Source of the DNA: Marimonas lutisalis | GTDB lineage: Bacteria; Pseudomonadota; Alphaproteobacteria; Rhodobacterales; Rhodobacteraceae | Direction of reading: 5' to 3' | Length of the DNA stretch: 64,000 nt | Assembly (NCBI RefSeq): GCF_005434965.1 | Contig: NZ_SKCI01000006.1 | Span: 403-64,402, forward strand | In this document: piece by piece, positions 16,763-25,776 of the stretch | Layout: each line of letters begins with the position of its first letter | Position numbering within the stretch: position 1 is the stretch's first letter | Translations under genes and position numbers: made by a program | Notes under the pieces: generated by a model | Databases searched by the model: none | Told to the model about the DNA's origin: nothing | Seen by the model: the letters and a program-made list of their open reading frames with translations, nothing else

Positions 16763-17935
16763 TCAGGGGGCCTGCCACCACTCCGAGGGTTTCACCCGTT
16801 TGCCGCGCTTGCGGTCGAGCCAGAGCGCGAGCCTGCGGAACCGCGACAGCGCAAGCCGCAGCCAGAGCCGGTGGCGGGGTTTGCGGAAATCGCGGTTGAA
16901 CGGGCAGACCCGCATGCAGATCGCGCAGTCCGAGGCCAGTTTCGCCCAGAAGCCAAAGCATTTTTCCGCGTCCGAAGTCCATTTCCGCACGCCGCGGATG
17001 GCCGAGATGTTGGGCCCTGCATCCGTTGGCGGGCCATAAGGCAGCGCCTTGACCGGGCAGGCATCGGCGCATTTCGTGCAGATGTCGCAGAATTTCGCCA
17101 CGCCGGGCCGGCGCGGTGCATCATGGGCTAGCGGCAGCGAGGTGAAGATCTTGGAAAACCGAAGCCGGGGGCCGTATTCCGGCGTGATCACCATCTGGTT
17201 GCGGGCATATTCGCCCAGGCCCGCCTGCACCGCGTAGGGAATGGCCAGCCCGGTGTCGTTCATCGAGGCCACCGCCTCGTGGCCGAGATTGCGGATATAG
17301 GCGGCAAGCTGCATCACGATCGCGGCCTCGTGGCTGTATTCACGCCCCGTCGCCGCGCCCGCCAGCGCCGAAGGGTAGGTGGCGACCAGGCTTTCCTCCA
17401 TCTCGTGGCCCAGAACGATGACCGAGGTGATCCCCTGGGGCAGGTCGTTGGGCGCCTCGGAAAAATCGCGCACATCGACGCGGGCGGCGTAGAGCCAGCG
17501 CTCGTCGAAGCCGGTGATGCCGCAGAGATCGGCGCCGAAGAACCGCGCGATGCGCTTGATTTCGGCACTCATCGCCGCCGGGTCGTCTACCGCGACCGGC
17601 TCGGGCGCCAGCGGCGTGTCGCCCCGGATCGGCGCCTGGAAGCCTTCGCGCACGCCCTCGGCCGCCGAACGCTTCGACACAAGGTCCGAGACATACCAAG
17701 CGGCGTTCCTGAGCGCGAAATCGCGCTGGGTGAACCCGTCGCCGCGCCGCGGGGCGGCCTCCATCCGGTAGGAGGCAAAGAACGCATCCGTCTGCCTGCT
17801 GCGCACGCTGTCGTCCCAGAAGGCACGGGTGAAAATGTCGTTGCGCTGGGAAAACCGCTCGAACCCGTCGGTGATCTCGATCCCGGCGGCGGTATCGCCA
17901 TCGCGGCGGGGCGGGGCATTGGACGGCCATGTCAT
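16763..17935 (-). CDS. Reductive-dehalogenase-like double [4Fe-4S] protein
   Basis: 390 residues. Two ferredoxin-type clusters are complete: C283-x2-C-x2-C-x3-C-P (FCDICTKCADACP) and C326...C337-x2-C-x3-C-P (DCAICMRVCPF). Upstream, a corrinoid-domain-like region has MNDTGLAIPYAVQAGLGEYA, then NQMVITPEYGPRLRF, as in reductive dehalogenases and the related epoxyqueuosine reductase. The N-terminus GFERFSQRNDIFTRAFW resembles marine proteobacterial RdhA-like proteins. There is no Tat signal and no membrane anchor gene, so it is probably a cytoplasmic, non-respiratory enzyme. Reductive removal of halogen is inferred. It is divergent from a beta-hydroxyacid dehydrogenase. Confidence 0.75.
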   Translation of the reverse strand: MTWPSNAPPRRDGDTAAGIEITDGFERFSQRNDIFTRAFWDDSVRSRQTDAFFASYRMEAAPRRGDGFTQRDFALRNAAWYVSDLVSKRSAAEGVREGFQAPIRGDTPLAPEPVAVDDPAAMSAEIKRIARFFGADLCGITGFDERWLYAARVDVRDFSEAPNDLPQGITSVIVLGHEMEESLVATYPSALAGAATGREYSHEAAIVMQLAAYIRNLGHEAVASMNDTGLAIPYAVQAGLGEYARNQMVITPEYGPRLRFSKIFTSLPLAHDAPRRPGVAKFCDICTKCADACPVKALPYGPPTDAGPNISAIRGVRKWTSDAEKCFGFWAKLASDCAICMRVCPFNRDFRKPRHRLWLRLALSRFRRLALWLDRKRGKRVKPSEWWQAP

Positions 17936-18032
17936 GCGATGACGCTAAACCGGCATGCAAAGCGTCGCAAGCAGGCGGTTTTCGCGCCGGTCTTGCCGCC
18001 AGTCTGCGGCGAAAGAGATGGGAGGACGGAAC

Positions 18033-18992
18033 ATGAAGATCGGTTTCATCGGGCTGGGCAATGTCGGCGGCAAGCTGGCGGGAAGCCTTCTGCGCAACGG
18101 CATGGACCTGGCCGTGCACGATCTCAACCCGGCGCTGGTGGCGGGCTTTGCCGAAAGGGGCGCGCGCACGGCGGACAGTGCGGCGCAGATGATGCAGGAC
18201 AACGACGTGGTCATCACCTGCCTGCCCAGCCCGGCGGCCTGCGCCGCGGTGATGGAGGAGATGCTGCCGCATATCGGTCCCGGCAAGATCTGGCTGGAAA
18301 TGTCCACCACCGACGCGGGCGAGGTGACGCGGCTGGGCAAGCGGGTGATCGAGACGGGCGGCGCGGCCGTCGATTGCCCGGTCTCGGGCGGTTGCCACCG
18401 GGCGGCCACCGGCAACATCTCGATCTTCGCGGGCTGTGATCGTGCCACGTTTGAGACCGTGTTGCCGATCCTGACCATCCTGGGCCGGCGGGTGCTGCAT
18501 ACCGGCGAACTGGGCTCGGCCTCGACGCTCAAGGTGATGACCAATTACCTCGCCACCGCGAACCTGCTGACGCTGTGTGAGGCGCTGGTGACGATGAAGG
18601 CCGCGGGGCTCGACATGGCCACCACCTACGAGGCGATCAAGATCAGCTCGGGCACGTCCTTCGTGCACGAGACCGAAAGCCAGCTGATCCTGTCGGGCTC
18701 CCGCTGTGTCGATTTCACCATGGACCTGGTGCTCAAGGATATCGGCCTTTTCCAGAAGATCGCCGAGGACAATGGCGTACCATTGGAAATCAGCCCGCAG
18801 ATCATCGACATCATGCGCGACGGCCAGGCGCGCTATGGCGAGCGCGCCCAGTCGGACCGCATTATCGAACGGTTGGAAGAGGCTACGGGGCTCAAAGTGC
18901 TGGCTGATGGTTTCCCATCCGAATTGGTCGATGACGAGCCCGAGGAGCGTGGTCGGGAAGTTGCGCCGCCGAGCGTTCATTCCTTATCCTAG
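18033..18992 (+). CDS. NAD(P)-dependent beta-hydroxyacid dehydrogenase (3-hydroxyisobutyrate dehydrogenase family)
   Basis: 319 residues from ATG 18033, after GGGAGGACGGAAC. N-terminal Rossmann motif GFIGLGNVGGKLAGSL; substrate motif DCPVSGGCHRA; catalytic-lysine segment STLKVMTNYLATANLL. The C-terminal helical domain is complete, with an extra acidic tail (VDDEPEERGREV). Members oxidise beta-hydroxyacids such as 3-hydroxyisobutyrate or tartronate semialdehyde partners; the substrate is not clear here. It is divergent (97 bases) from the reductive-dehalogenase-like gene, so the two may be co-regulated. It is convergent with the TadE-like gene, 8 bases apart. Confidence 0.85.
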   Translation: MKIGFIGLGNVGGKLAGSLLRNGMDLAVHDLNPALVAGFAERGARTADSAAQMMQDNDVVITCLPSPAACAAVMEEMLPHIGPGKIWLEMSTTDAGEVTRLGKRVIETGGAAVDCPVSGGCHRAATGNISIFAGCDRATFETVLPILTILGRRVLHTGELGSASTLKVMTNYLATANLLTLCEALVTMKAAGLDMATTYEAIKISSGTSFVHETESQLILSGSRCVDFTMDLVLKDIGLFQKIAEDNGVPLEISPQIIDIMRDGQARYGERAQSDRIIERLEEATGLKVLADGFPSELVDDEPEERGREVAPPSVHSLS

Positions 18993-19000
18993 GCGAAAAA

Positions 19001-19564
19001 CTAAGCGTTGGCGTCATAAAGCAACTGCGGGGCAAAGCGTGGGCGAGTAAAGACGAACGTCTGGATCGTCGACTCGCTCAGCCCGATGTTGAAGGGCGGC
19101 TGGTAGTCGGTCCATGTCTCGACCACGATCAGGCGCTCCTCGTCCACCATGCCGGGCAGCTTGTCGTCCCAGTCGCTGGCGTCCTGGGCGGTGATCCCGG
19201 AAATTGGGCCGCGGGTTTGCGACCATTCCACGTAATGGTCGTCAGTCTGCTCGTCATAGCGCACCACCGTCACCCGCAGCCGGTGCGGGTTGCCCGAGCG
19301 AGTCAGGAAGCCCAGCAGCTCGTGCGTGGTGTCCAGGTAGTCGTCATTGATCGGGTTGGTCTCGCGCGACATCGCGTCCGACACGGTAAAGGCCGCCTTA
19401 TGCGCTGCGCCGGTATAGCGGTAGGCGTCAAAGAATGTGTAAAGCGCGCAATAGGCCCAGAACAGGGCCGGCAGCATGATCACAGCCTCAACCGTGACCG
19501 AACCGCGGGTCTCGGCGGCAAAGGCGCCCAGGCGGGCACGAAACAGGCGAAGGGGGCTCATCAT
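19001..19564 (-). CDS. TadE-like pilus assembly protein (third gene of the tad set)
   Basis: 187 residues. A basic N-terminus and one membrane segment, TRGSVTVEAVIMLPALFWAY, give the TadE/TadF pseudopilin-like signature (G[ST]xxxE followed by a hydrophobic helix). The rest is extracytoplasmic, without cysteines. Its ATG overlaps the TGA of the gene before it (ATGA). TadE/TadF proteins are minor pilins of the tight-adherence (Flp) system. None of the tad motor or secretin genes is present in the window. Confidence 0.78.
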   Translation of the reverse strand: MMSPLRLFRARLGAFAAETRGSVTVEAVIMLPALFWAYCALYTFFDAYRYTGAAHKAAFTVSDAMSRETNPINDDYLDTTHELLGFLTRSGNPHRLRVTVVRYDEQTDDHYVEWSQTRGPISGITAQDASDWDDKLPGMVDEERLIVVETWTDYQPPFNIGLSESTIQTFVFTRPRFAPQLLYDANA

Positions 19565-20106
19565 CCGCGCGGCTCCTGTACAAAGGCCGAAGTGGCGAAC
19601 ATCGCCGCGTTACCCGCGCCATCCTTGTTCAGGTGATAGCCCAGGCCAGCGGTCGGAATGACCGGCGAGAACACGTAACATGCCCGCATCAGCATCATCT
19701 GGTTCGATCGGCCATGCACGAAACTGCGCAGCGGCGTGACCTCTTCGGAATGGTCGATGCAGTCGGCTTCGGCCTGGGGCGGCGTGTAGTTGCGCGGATC
19801 GACCAGGATCATCTCGAGCCGCAGGTTGTCCGTGCAGCTGGGCAGAACGCCGGCAAAATCGCAGATCGCCTGCTTGATCTCGTCGTGGGACGGCTCCTCG
19901 CCGGTGCCCAGCCGGATGTCGCGCACCGCCATGTCCAGCCCGCGCTCCAGCATCGAGTGGCGGAAACTGATCATGCCCAGCTCGACCGCCGACAGGAACA
20001 GCGTCACGAAGATCGGGAACATGATCGCGAATTCCACCGTCGCGGTGCCGCGCTCGTCGCGGCGCCAGCGGCGCAGCTTGCGGGGGATGTCGGCAAAGCG
20101 CATCAT
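19561..20106 (-). CDS. TadE-like pilus assembly protein (second gene of the tad set)
   Basis: 181 residues, starting with MMRF at 20106 in an ATGA overlap with the TadG-like gene. After a charged stretch (KLRRWRRDERG) comes TATVEFAIMFPIFVTLFLS, the TadE motif with the conserved Glu. The body has paired cysteines (AICDF, SCTDN, DCIDH, RACYV), probably disulfide-bonded in the periplasm. It is expected to be a pseudopilin processed by a TadV-type peptidase encoded elsewhere. Confidence 0.8.
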   Translation of the reverse strand: MMRFADIPRKLRRWRRDERGTATVEFAIMFPIFVTLFLSAVELGMISFRHSMLERGLDMAVRDIRLGTGEEPSHDEIKQAICDFAGVLPSCTDNLRLEMILVDPRNYTPPQAEADCIDHSEEVTPLRSFVHGRSNQMMLMRACYVFSPVIPTAGLGYHLNKDGAGNAAMFATSAFVQEPRG

Positions 20107-21749
20107 TGGGTCAGCCTCAGTTGTGCGATCGACACGGCGATGGCCTGGAACGTGTCGGTGATGTTCGTGCCGTTCGCATCGAAGAAGTGGCTGGGCGAGC
20201 TGGCGCAAGCGCGCAGCTGGTCATTGCCGTTCACTGTCGCCTCGAAGCCGATAGAATAGACCATCACGCCGTTGTCCTTGGCCGCGCGACAGATGTTCTG
20301 CAGCCGGATGTCTTTCTCGGTGCCGGGGTTGATGTCCGGCATGTTCGTATACCAGTCGGACCAGGCGATGCTCGAAGATGACCCCTGCGCTTGATACATC
20401 GGGCCGTAATTGTACCGGGCGTTCGTCGCGACCGAGTTGTAAGCCCAGAGCTCATCGTAATCGAGGCGCTGAGCTGTATCGCTACCCGACAGATGGTTGC
20501 CGTAGGCCTTAGTGTTCCAGGTCCTGTCATGCACCCAGAAGAACCGGTCACGCCCGCCGTTCCAGATCGAGATGCGGCCGGTCGCCGTGTCCACGTAGAT
20601 ATCCGAGTTCCCGTCGCGCTTGTCATCGGGCAGCATGTACTGGTTGGTGTTCTGGCCGTCGGTCATCACCACGATCACCTTCAGGATATCCGGCGCGGTG
20701 TAGCTGACCGGGCGGCCGACGTTGATGGCGCCCACATGCCCACCGTCGATCAGGTTCTGGATGACGCCTTGCGTGCCGGGGTCCAGCAACGCCGCGGCCC
20801 ATTTCATCCCGATATCGATTGACGTGTTGCCATAGGCGCTGAGCGCGGTGATCTTGTTCTTCAGCGTGGTGGCATCAGTCTCCATCACGGTGATTTCCGA
20901 ACCTGTCTGCGTGTTGCAGACCGGTGTTGGCATGTCGCTGGCCTGCGGCGGCCAGCTTCCCGTCGCATACGAGAACATGTCGAAATGCGCCGTCTGTTCG
21001 TAAGTGTGGTTCGTCGGCATTGCCGTCGTGTTGAAGTCGGCGGCCTCGAAGTTCAGGCAGTACGACATGTCGTGATCGTCGCTCACGTTATACTCGCCCA
21101 GCAGAGCCGCGCCCGCGTTGACCTGCGTGTTGTAGGGGATGATTGATACCGAAACGTCGCCAGCCTCGGTCAGGCTCGTGACCGTGTCGATGAATTCGCG
21201 CGCGGCCGGCTTGAGATTGATCAGGCGATCGTTCCAGTTCATCGAGCCCGAGATATCCAGCACCAGCGCGATCTCGATGCCTTCGATCTTTTCCTCGGCG
21301 CCTGCGACGGCCGGGGTGATCAGGGTGTCGACCCCCATCATGTGCATGAACTGGGTCTGCATCGGCATCGTCGCCGTGGCATCCACCATGCGGTAATTCA
21401 GCCCGTCGGCCACGTTCGGATCGCTCAGGGTGACATCGTCGAACCCCGCGGTGGACATGTAATCCTGCACCACCGATACCGGGTCCAGTTCCTGCTGCAT
21501 GTCGGCGGCGGCCAGTACGGCGCGGTCCAGCGTCGCCTGCAGCCGCGTGCGCTGCATTTCATAGCGCATCAGGTCCACCCCGATGCCCGCGATCAGCAGG
21601 ATGATCAGGAAGAAGAAGATCGAAAAGGCGATCATCACGCCACTTTCGTCGCGCGCAAACCGCCTGACCCTCGTACGGGCCATGCCACGACCGTTTTCGG
21701 AACACGACGTGTTCCGGGCCGAAATCCGGTGCTTTGCAGGTTCAAGCAT
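20103..21749 (-). CDS. TadG-like protein with von Willebrand factor A domain
   Basis: 548 residues from ATG 21749, which has AGGGTGAG upstream; a frame to 21830 is also open. The N-terminal TadG/Flp helix is RRFARDESGVMIAFSIFFFLI, read in parts, with the LMRYE segment. A vWA domain follows with a complete MIDAS motif (ALVLDISGSMN) and the later VIVVMTDGQNTNQ. Several cysteines lie in the C-terminal half. TadG-like vWA proteins are anchored in the inner membrane and act in Flp pilus assembly or adhesion. It heads a three-gene run with two TadE-like genes. Confidence 0.85.
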   Translation of the reverse strand: MLEPAKHRISARNTSCSENGRGMARTRVRRFARDESGVMIAFSIFFFLIILLIAGIGVDLMRYEMQRTRLQATLDRAVLAAADMQQELDPVSVVQDYMSTAGFDDVTLSDPNVADGLNYRMVDATATMPMQTQFMHMMGVDTLITPAVAGAEEKIEGIEIALVLDISGSMNWNDRLINLKPAAREFIDTVTSLTEAGDVSVSIIPYNTQVNAGAALLGEYNVSDDHDMSYCLNFEAADFNTTAMPTNHTYEQTAHFDMFSYATGSWPPQASDMPTPVCNTQTGSEITVMETDATTLKNKITALSAYGNTSIDIGMKWAAALLDPGTQGVIQNLIDGGHVGAINVGRPVSYTAPDILKVIVVMTDGQNTNQYMLPDDKRDGNSDIYVDTATGRISIWNGGRDRFFWVHDRTWNTKAYGNHLSGSDTAQRLDYDELWAYNSVATNARYNYGPMYQAQGSSSSIAWSDWYTNMPDINPGTEKDIRLQNICRAAKDNGVMVYSIGFEATVNGNDQLRACASSPSHFFDANGTNITDTFQAIAVSIAQLRLTQ

Positions 21750-22090
21750 ACTCTCACCCTGGTCCAAACTGCGTCGACCCACCCACGGTCGATACGCATT
21801 AATCCGAGTATCTATATGATCGTGGAACATGGCAGAAATTAGTCAAAAACAGGGAGTTAATAGCGCCATTGTCAGGGCGCGGCGGGTAATCCCGCCGGTG
21901 CCGCGCGGATTGTCACGGGTATTCGGACAATTGGAATCGAATGTGTCGCGCCGGGTGTGTCGATGAGTCGGGCGGGCCCGTGTTTCTTCAGCACTTGGAA
22001 ACCCGGATTTGCAATTCTGCGCGAAGGTGCGACATTTTGTACCCCACGGGTGCGAGTCGCGTCCGAAATTTGTGCAAACAGGAGGCCTGC
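21750..22090. other. Divergent intergenic region between the tad set and glutamate dehydrogenase
   Basis: 341 bases carrying the promoters of both transcription units. It contains a GGCGGG-TAAT-CCCGCC hairpin at 21881-21896 and an AT-rich stretch around 21800-21865. No coding frame has a credible start or product. Confidence 0.5.
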
Positions 22091-23521
22091 ATGTCCCCCG
22101 CAAACGAGCCGAGTTTCCGCGAAAGCGTGGATCTGATGTTTAACCGCGCTGTCGCAATCATGGACCTGCCGCCCGGCTTGGAAGAAAAGATTAGGGTTTG
22201 CAACGCCACCTATACCGTGCGCTTCGGTGTGCGCCTGCGCGGCCAGATCCATACCTTCACCGGTTATCGCTCGGTTCATTCCGAACACATGGAGCCGGTC
22301 AAGGGCGGTATTCGCTTCGCCACCGCCGTCAACCAGGACGAGGTCGAGGCGCTGGCTGCGCTGATGACCTATAAATGCGCGCTGGTGGAAACGCCGTTCG
22401 GCGGCTCGAAGGGGGGGCTCTGCATCGACCCGCGCGAATGGGACGAGCACGAGCTCGAACTGATCACGCGCCGTTTCGCCTATGAGCTGGTCAAGCGCGA
22501 CCTGATCCACCCGGCCCAGAACGTGCCCGCCCCCGACATGGGCACCGGCGAACGTGAAATGGCCTGGATCGCCGACCAGTTCGCCCGGATGAACACCACC
22601 GACATCAACAGCCGCGCCTGCGTGACCGGCAAGCCGCTGAACGCCGGCGGCATTGCCGGCCGGGTCGAGGCGACGGGCCGCGGCGTGCAATACGCCCTGC
22701 GCGAGTTTTTCCGCCACCCCGAGGACGTCAAGAAGGCGAACCTGTCGGGCTCGCTCGACGGCAAGCGGGTGATCGTCCAGGGCCTGGGCAACGTGGGCTA
22801 CCATGCGGCCAAGTTCCTCCAGCAGGAGGATGGCGCCATCGTCACCGGCATCATCGAACGTGACGGTGCGCTGTTCAATCCCGATGGGCTCGATGTCGAG
22901 GCGGTGCATGCCTGGCTGGCCAAGCATGGCGGTGTCGCCGGCTTCCCCGATGCCACCCACACCGCCGAGGGCGCCGCCGTTCTGGAAGAGGACTGCGATA
23001 TCCTGATCCCCGCCGCTCTCGAAGCGGTGATCACGCTGGACAATGCCGCGCGGATCAAGGCGCCGCTGATCATCGAGGCCGCCAACGGCCCTGTCACCGC
23101 CGGGGCCGACGAGGTGCTGCGCAAGAAGGGCACGATCATCATCCCCGACATGTATGCGAATGCCGGCGGCGTGACCGTGTCCTATTTCGAATGGGTCAAG
23201 AACCTCAGCCATATCCGTTTCGGCCGGATGCAGCGCCGCCAGGAAGAGGCGCGCCACCAGCTTGTCGTCGACGAGCTGGAGCGGCTCGATCGCTATCTCG
23301 GCGATGCCTGGACCCTGCGGCCCGAGTTCAAGGACAAATACCTGCGCGGCGCCGACGAGCTCGAACTCGTGCGCTCGGGCCTCGATGACACGATGCGCAC
23401 CGCCTACCAGTCGATGCGCGAGGTCTGGCACGACCGCGATGATGTCGACGATCTTCGCGTCGCCGCCTATCTAGTCGCGATTGACCGTGTCGCAGCCTCC
23501 TACCGCGCAAAGGGGCTTTGA
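22091..23521 (+). CDS. Glutamate dehydrogenase (Glu/Leu/Phe/Val dehydrogenase family)
   Basis: 476 residues from ATG 22091 after AGGAGGCCTGC. Dimerisation and substrate domain: EPVKGGIRFATAV and the catalytic-lysine motif PFGGSKGGLCIDP, then PAPDMGTGEREMAWI. NAD(P) domain: VIVQGLGNVGYHAAKFL and the late AANGPVT and YANAGGVTVSYFEW. The C-terminal extension of about 60 residues (YLGDAWTLRPEF onward) fits a Rhodobacteraceae subgroup. It interconverts glutamate and 2-oxoglutarate plus ammonium; cofactor choice is not resolved. It stands alone between two sets of tad-like genes. Confidence 0.93.
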   Translation: MSPANEPSFRESVDLMFNRAVAIMDLPPGLEEKIRVCNATYTVRFGVRLRGQIHTFTGYRSVHSEHMEPVKGGIRFATAVNQDEVEALAALMTYKCALVETPFGGSKGGLCIDPREWDEHELELITRRFAYELVKRDLIHPAQNVPAPDMGTGEREMAWIADQFARMNTTDINSRACVTGKPLNAGGIAGRVEATGRGVQYALREFFRHPEDVKKANLSGSLDGKRVIVQGLGNVGYHAAKFLQQEDGAIVTGIIERDGALFNPDGLDVEAVHAWLAKHGGVAGFPDATHTAEGAAVLEEDCDILIPAALEAVITLDNAARIKAPLIIEAANGPVTAGADEVLRKKGTIIIPDMYANAGGVTVSYFEWVKNLSHIRFGRMQRRQEEARHQLVVDELERLDRYLGDAWTLRPEFKDKYLRGADELELVRSGLDDTMRTAYQSMREVWHDRDDVDDLRVAAYLVAIDRVAASYRAKGL

Positions 23522-23806
23522 AGCTTTATCTGATGCAGTGTCGGTAGAAAATGACTAAGCGAGCTTTTGCCACGGTCTCCAGGAGGGACCTTGAATTATG
23601 CTTGGGAATTGGCTGCCGAAGCGTCCTTTTTTTGCCTTATTTGCGCTTTTTCGATCTGGAATTAGGCAGGATTGTGTCAAGGTGCGCCACGCAATTTCCC
23701 CAGATGCTAAAAAAAATCTCTATTCGGTCTGAAACGCGCCACAAACCCCTCGTAGTTTCCTGGAAAGTCAAGTCGCGTCCCTGCGCAGGAGGCTCAGGAA
23801 ACGAAA

Positions 23807-24223
23807 ATGCACACTCTGGTAAAGAAAATCAGTCAATGGCCTCGCCGGTTTTGGCAATCGGAGTCCGGCAGTCAGACGATTGAGTTCGTTATCTGGATGC
23901 CGATTTTCGTATTCATCATCATAATAACGATGAACGTTTCGATGGTGTTCTACAAAGAGTCGCAGATGCTTCGCATCGTGCAGGATGCAAACCGGTCCTT
24001 CTCAATGGGGCGCATCCGAACGGAGGCGGGTGTTATTGAATACGTGGCTGAAAAAATCGCGTACATGAACGTTAACCCCACGATAAGTACAGACCTTTCC
24101 AGTGGGATCATCACAACACAATTGTCAGTGCCGGCGACTGAATTGATGCCGTTCACTCTCTTAGACGACTATTTTTCGGAAACGAAGATAGGCGTGAGTT
24201 CGAGCCACTTTGTGGAGTACTGA
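23807..24223 (+). CDS. TadE-like protein of a second, less GC-rich tad set
   Basis: 138 residues. AGGAAACGAAA precedes the ATG. After a basic start comes SGSQTIEFVIWMPIFVFIIII, the TadE signature with its Glu, then a short extracytoplasmic domain without cysteines. Base composition is visibly more AT-rich than the neighbouring gdh and sox genes. It is followed four bases later by a TadG-like gene. It is a probable minor pseudopilin. The 285 bases upstream contain no gene I can support. Confidence 0.75.
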   Translation: MHTLVKKISQWPRRFWQSESGSQTIEFVIWMPIFVFIIIITMNVSMVFYKESQMLRIVQDANRSFSMGRIRTEAGVIEYVAEKIAYMNVNPTISTDLSSGIITTQLSVPATELMPFTLLDDYFSETKIGVSSSHFVEY

Positions 24224-24227
24224 AGAT

Positions 24228-25574
24228 ATGCCCAAATTTTTCTGCTCAATCCTGTGCAGCTTCCGCCGCGACGAGCGGGGAACTACAACGATCTTGTCGC
24301 TGTTCCTTGTGCTGATAGCGTCGATACTGAGCGGTTTGGCGATTGATTTCAACAATGGGATGGCGCGTCAAACTCGTATGAAGGCCGCCACCGAATCCGT
24401 TGCACATGCGGCCCTGTACAACCGAGAGTTGAATTCGCAGAGTTATGCCCTTGCCCAGGCGATGGATGTTGCAGCGAAAGTGCTCCCAACGGATATTCAC
24501 GGGGACGCGCTCAAAACAAGCGATATTGATTTCGGAACATGGGACCCAGTGACGGAGACATTCAAGATTGAAGAGTCTTCGCGTGACGCAGTGCGTGTGG
24601 TCGCAACACGAAGTGGGGCACGCGGCAACGCGGTTTCGACCTTTCTTCTGAAAATCATCGGTTTCGATGCCTTCGATTTGGAACGTTACACCGTCTATGA
24701 AACGTTTATCCCAACCTGCTTCCGCGAAGGGTTTGTCGCCGAGGACGTCATCAACGTGACGTCGAGTAATACATACAAGTCCTACTTCTGTCTGCACTCA
24801 AATACGTACGTCTCGGTCAACAGCTACAACGTGTTTGAGGCTGGGTCGATCGTTTCGATGCCGGATACCGATCAGCTTGTGTTGCCCAGCGATGGGTTTG
24901 AAACCAATGAAGGACTTGAACAGGCATTGCGCGAGGGTGGATATCAAATCCGAATTCTCGATCGTATCGACGAAATTTCAGAGGGCGTGGGAGATTCTAC
25001 TTCACCTTATTACAGAAGCTATATCAGCAACAGCACGCCGGTTTCGGTTGACAGGCAACAGAAGCTCGATGACACAGTATTCCTCCCTGGGAGAATATAC
25101 GAAATCAACTGTACGTCGTCTGGGCAGTCTGCCAAAATTCACGCTGCAACGAAATTGAGCAAAGTGGTCATAAGAACCAATTGCAATCTTGCGCTAGGTG
25201 AAAACGTTAGCCTCGAAGACGCAGTCATTATCAACTCAAACACTGCCGAAAAATCGGTGACTGGTGCTTCGGGTGTACGCCTCGGTCGTGATGATAGCTG
25301 TGCTGTTGGAGGCGACGCGCAAATTGTAACCTATGGTGGAGTAGAATTCCCGCAATACCTCAGCATGTACGGAGGCCAGATCATTGCGCAAGGCAACGTT
25401 CAGTTTTCGTCTGACGCGAATGGTATCGAAGGCGCTTCCATCATATCGGGCGGGACAATCTCCGGCACAACAGACATGGTTATGGCATTCTGCAACACGG
25501 CTGGGATGGAAAACAATTTCAATGCTCAATATTTTCGGATCGCACAAAGCGAAGCATTGTCCGTGTCCGACTGA
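24228..25574 (+). CDS. TadG-related protein without vWA domain, beta-helix-like C-terminus
   Basis: 448 residues from ATG 24228. The N-terminus carries the TadG-type helix, RRDERGTTTILSLFLVLIAS, with the following DFNNGMARQTRMKAATE. After about residue 150 the sequence is a run of short beta-like turns (SNTYKSYFCLHSNTYVSVNS, KVVIRTNCNLALGENVSLED, GGVEFPQYLSMYGGQIIAQG) suggesting a right-handed beta-helix rather than a vWA fold; no MIDAS motif is present. Cysteines are scattered (about six). It resembles a pilus-associated surface protein. Composition is AT-richer than its surroundings, which points to transfer. Confidence 0.65.
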   Translation: MPKFFCSILCSFRRDERGTTTILSLFLVLIASILSGLAIDFNNGMARQTRMKAATESVAHAALYNRELNSQSYALAQAMDVAAKVLPTDIHGDALKTSDIDFGTWDPVTETFKIEESSRDAVRVVATRSGARGNAVSTFLLKIIGFDAFDLERYTVYETFIPTCFREGFVAEDVINVTSSNTYKSYFCLHSNTYVSVNSYNVFEAGSIVSMPDTDQLVLPSDGFETNEGLEQALREGGYQIRILDRIDEISEGVGDSTSPYYRSYISNSTPVSVDRQQKLDDTVFLPGRIYEINCTSSGQSAKIHAATKLSKVVIRTNCNLALGENVSLEDAVIINSNTAEKSVTGASGVRLGRDDSCAVGGDAQIVTYGGVEFPQYLSMYGGQIIAQGNVQFSSDANGIEGASIISGGTISGTTDMVMAFCNTAGMENNFNAQYFRIAQSEALSVSD

Positions 25575-25730
25575 AATAGTTTGGGCTAACACGCTCAACC
25601 TTTGCCGCTAAGTTTCGTATTGGTTGCAAACGATTAAATCAATGGTCCGGTCGCTTTGTCGCGCCCGGGCCAGTTTCTGTCGAAAACCTTGGTTGCAGTG
25701 CCGTGGACGGCTGATAACCTGCCCCCGACA

Positions 25731-25751
25731 GGCGGGCCGTGCAGGCCCGCC
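25731..25751 (+). promoter_or_regulatory. Perfect hairpin in the soxB leader
   Basis: GGCGGGCC-GTGCA-GGCCCGCC, an 8-bp stem with a five-base loop, ends 25 bases before the soxB ATG. It could terminate transcription from the tad-like genes, or act on the sox mRNA leader. No U tract follows. Confidence 0.5.
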
Positions 25752-25776
25752 GCGATGGTGACGACAGGGGGCAGCG

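Noticed and set aside
17340-18980. 546-codon open frame on the minus strand
   Set aside because: It spans the divergent promoter and runs antisense to the beta-hydroxyacid dehydrogenase and out of frame with the Fe-S protein; composition is low-complexity.
23551-23883. 110-codon frame upstream of the second tad-like pair
   Set aside because: It overlaps the TadE-like gene in another frame, has no Shine-Dalgarno and no recognisable sequence.
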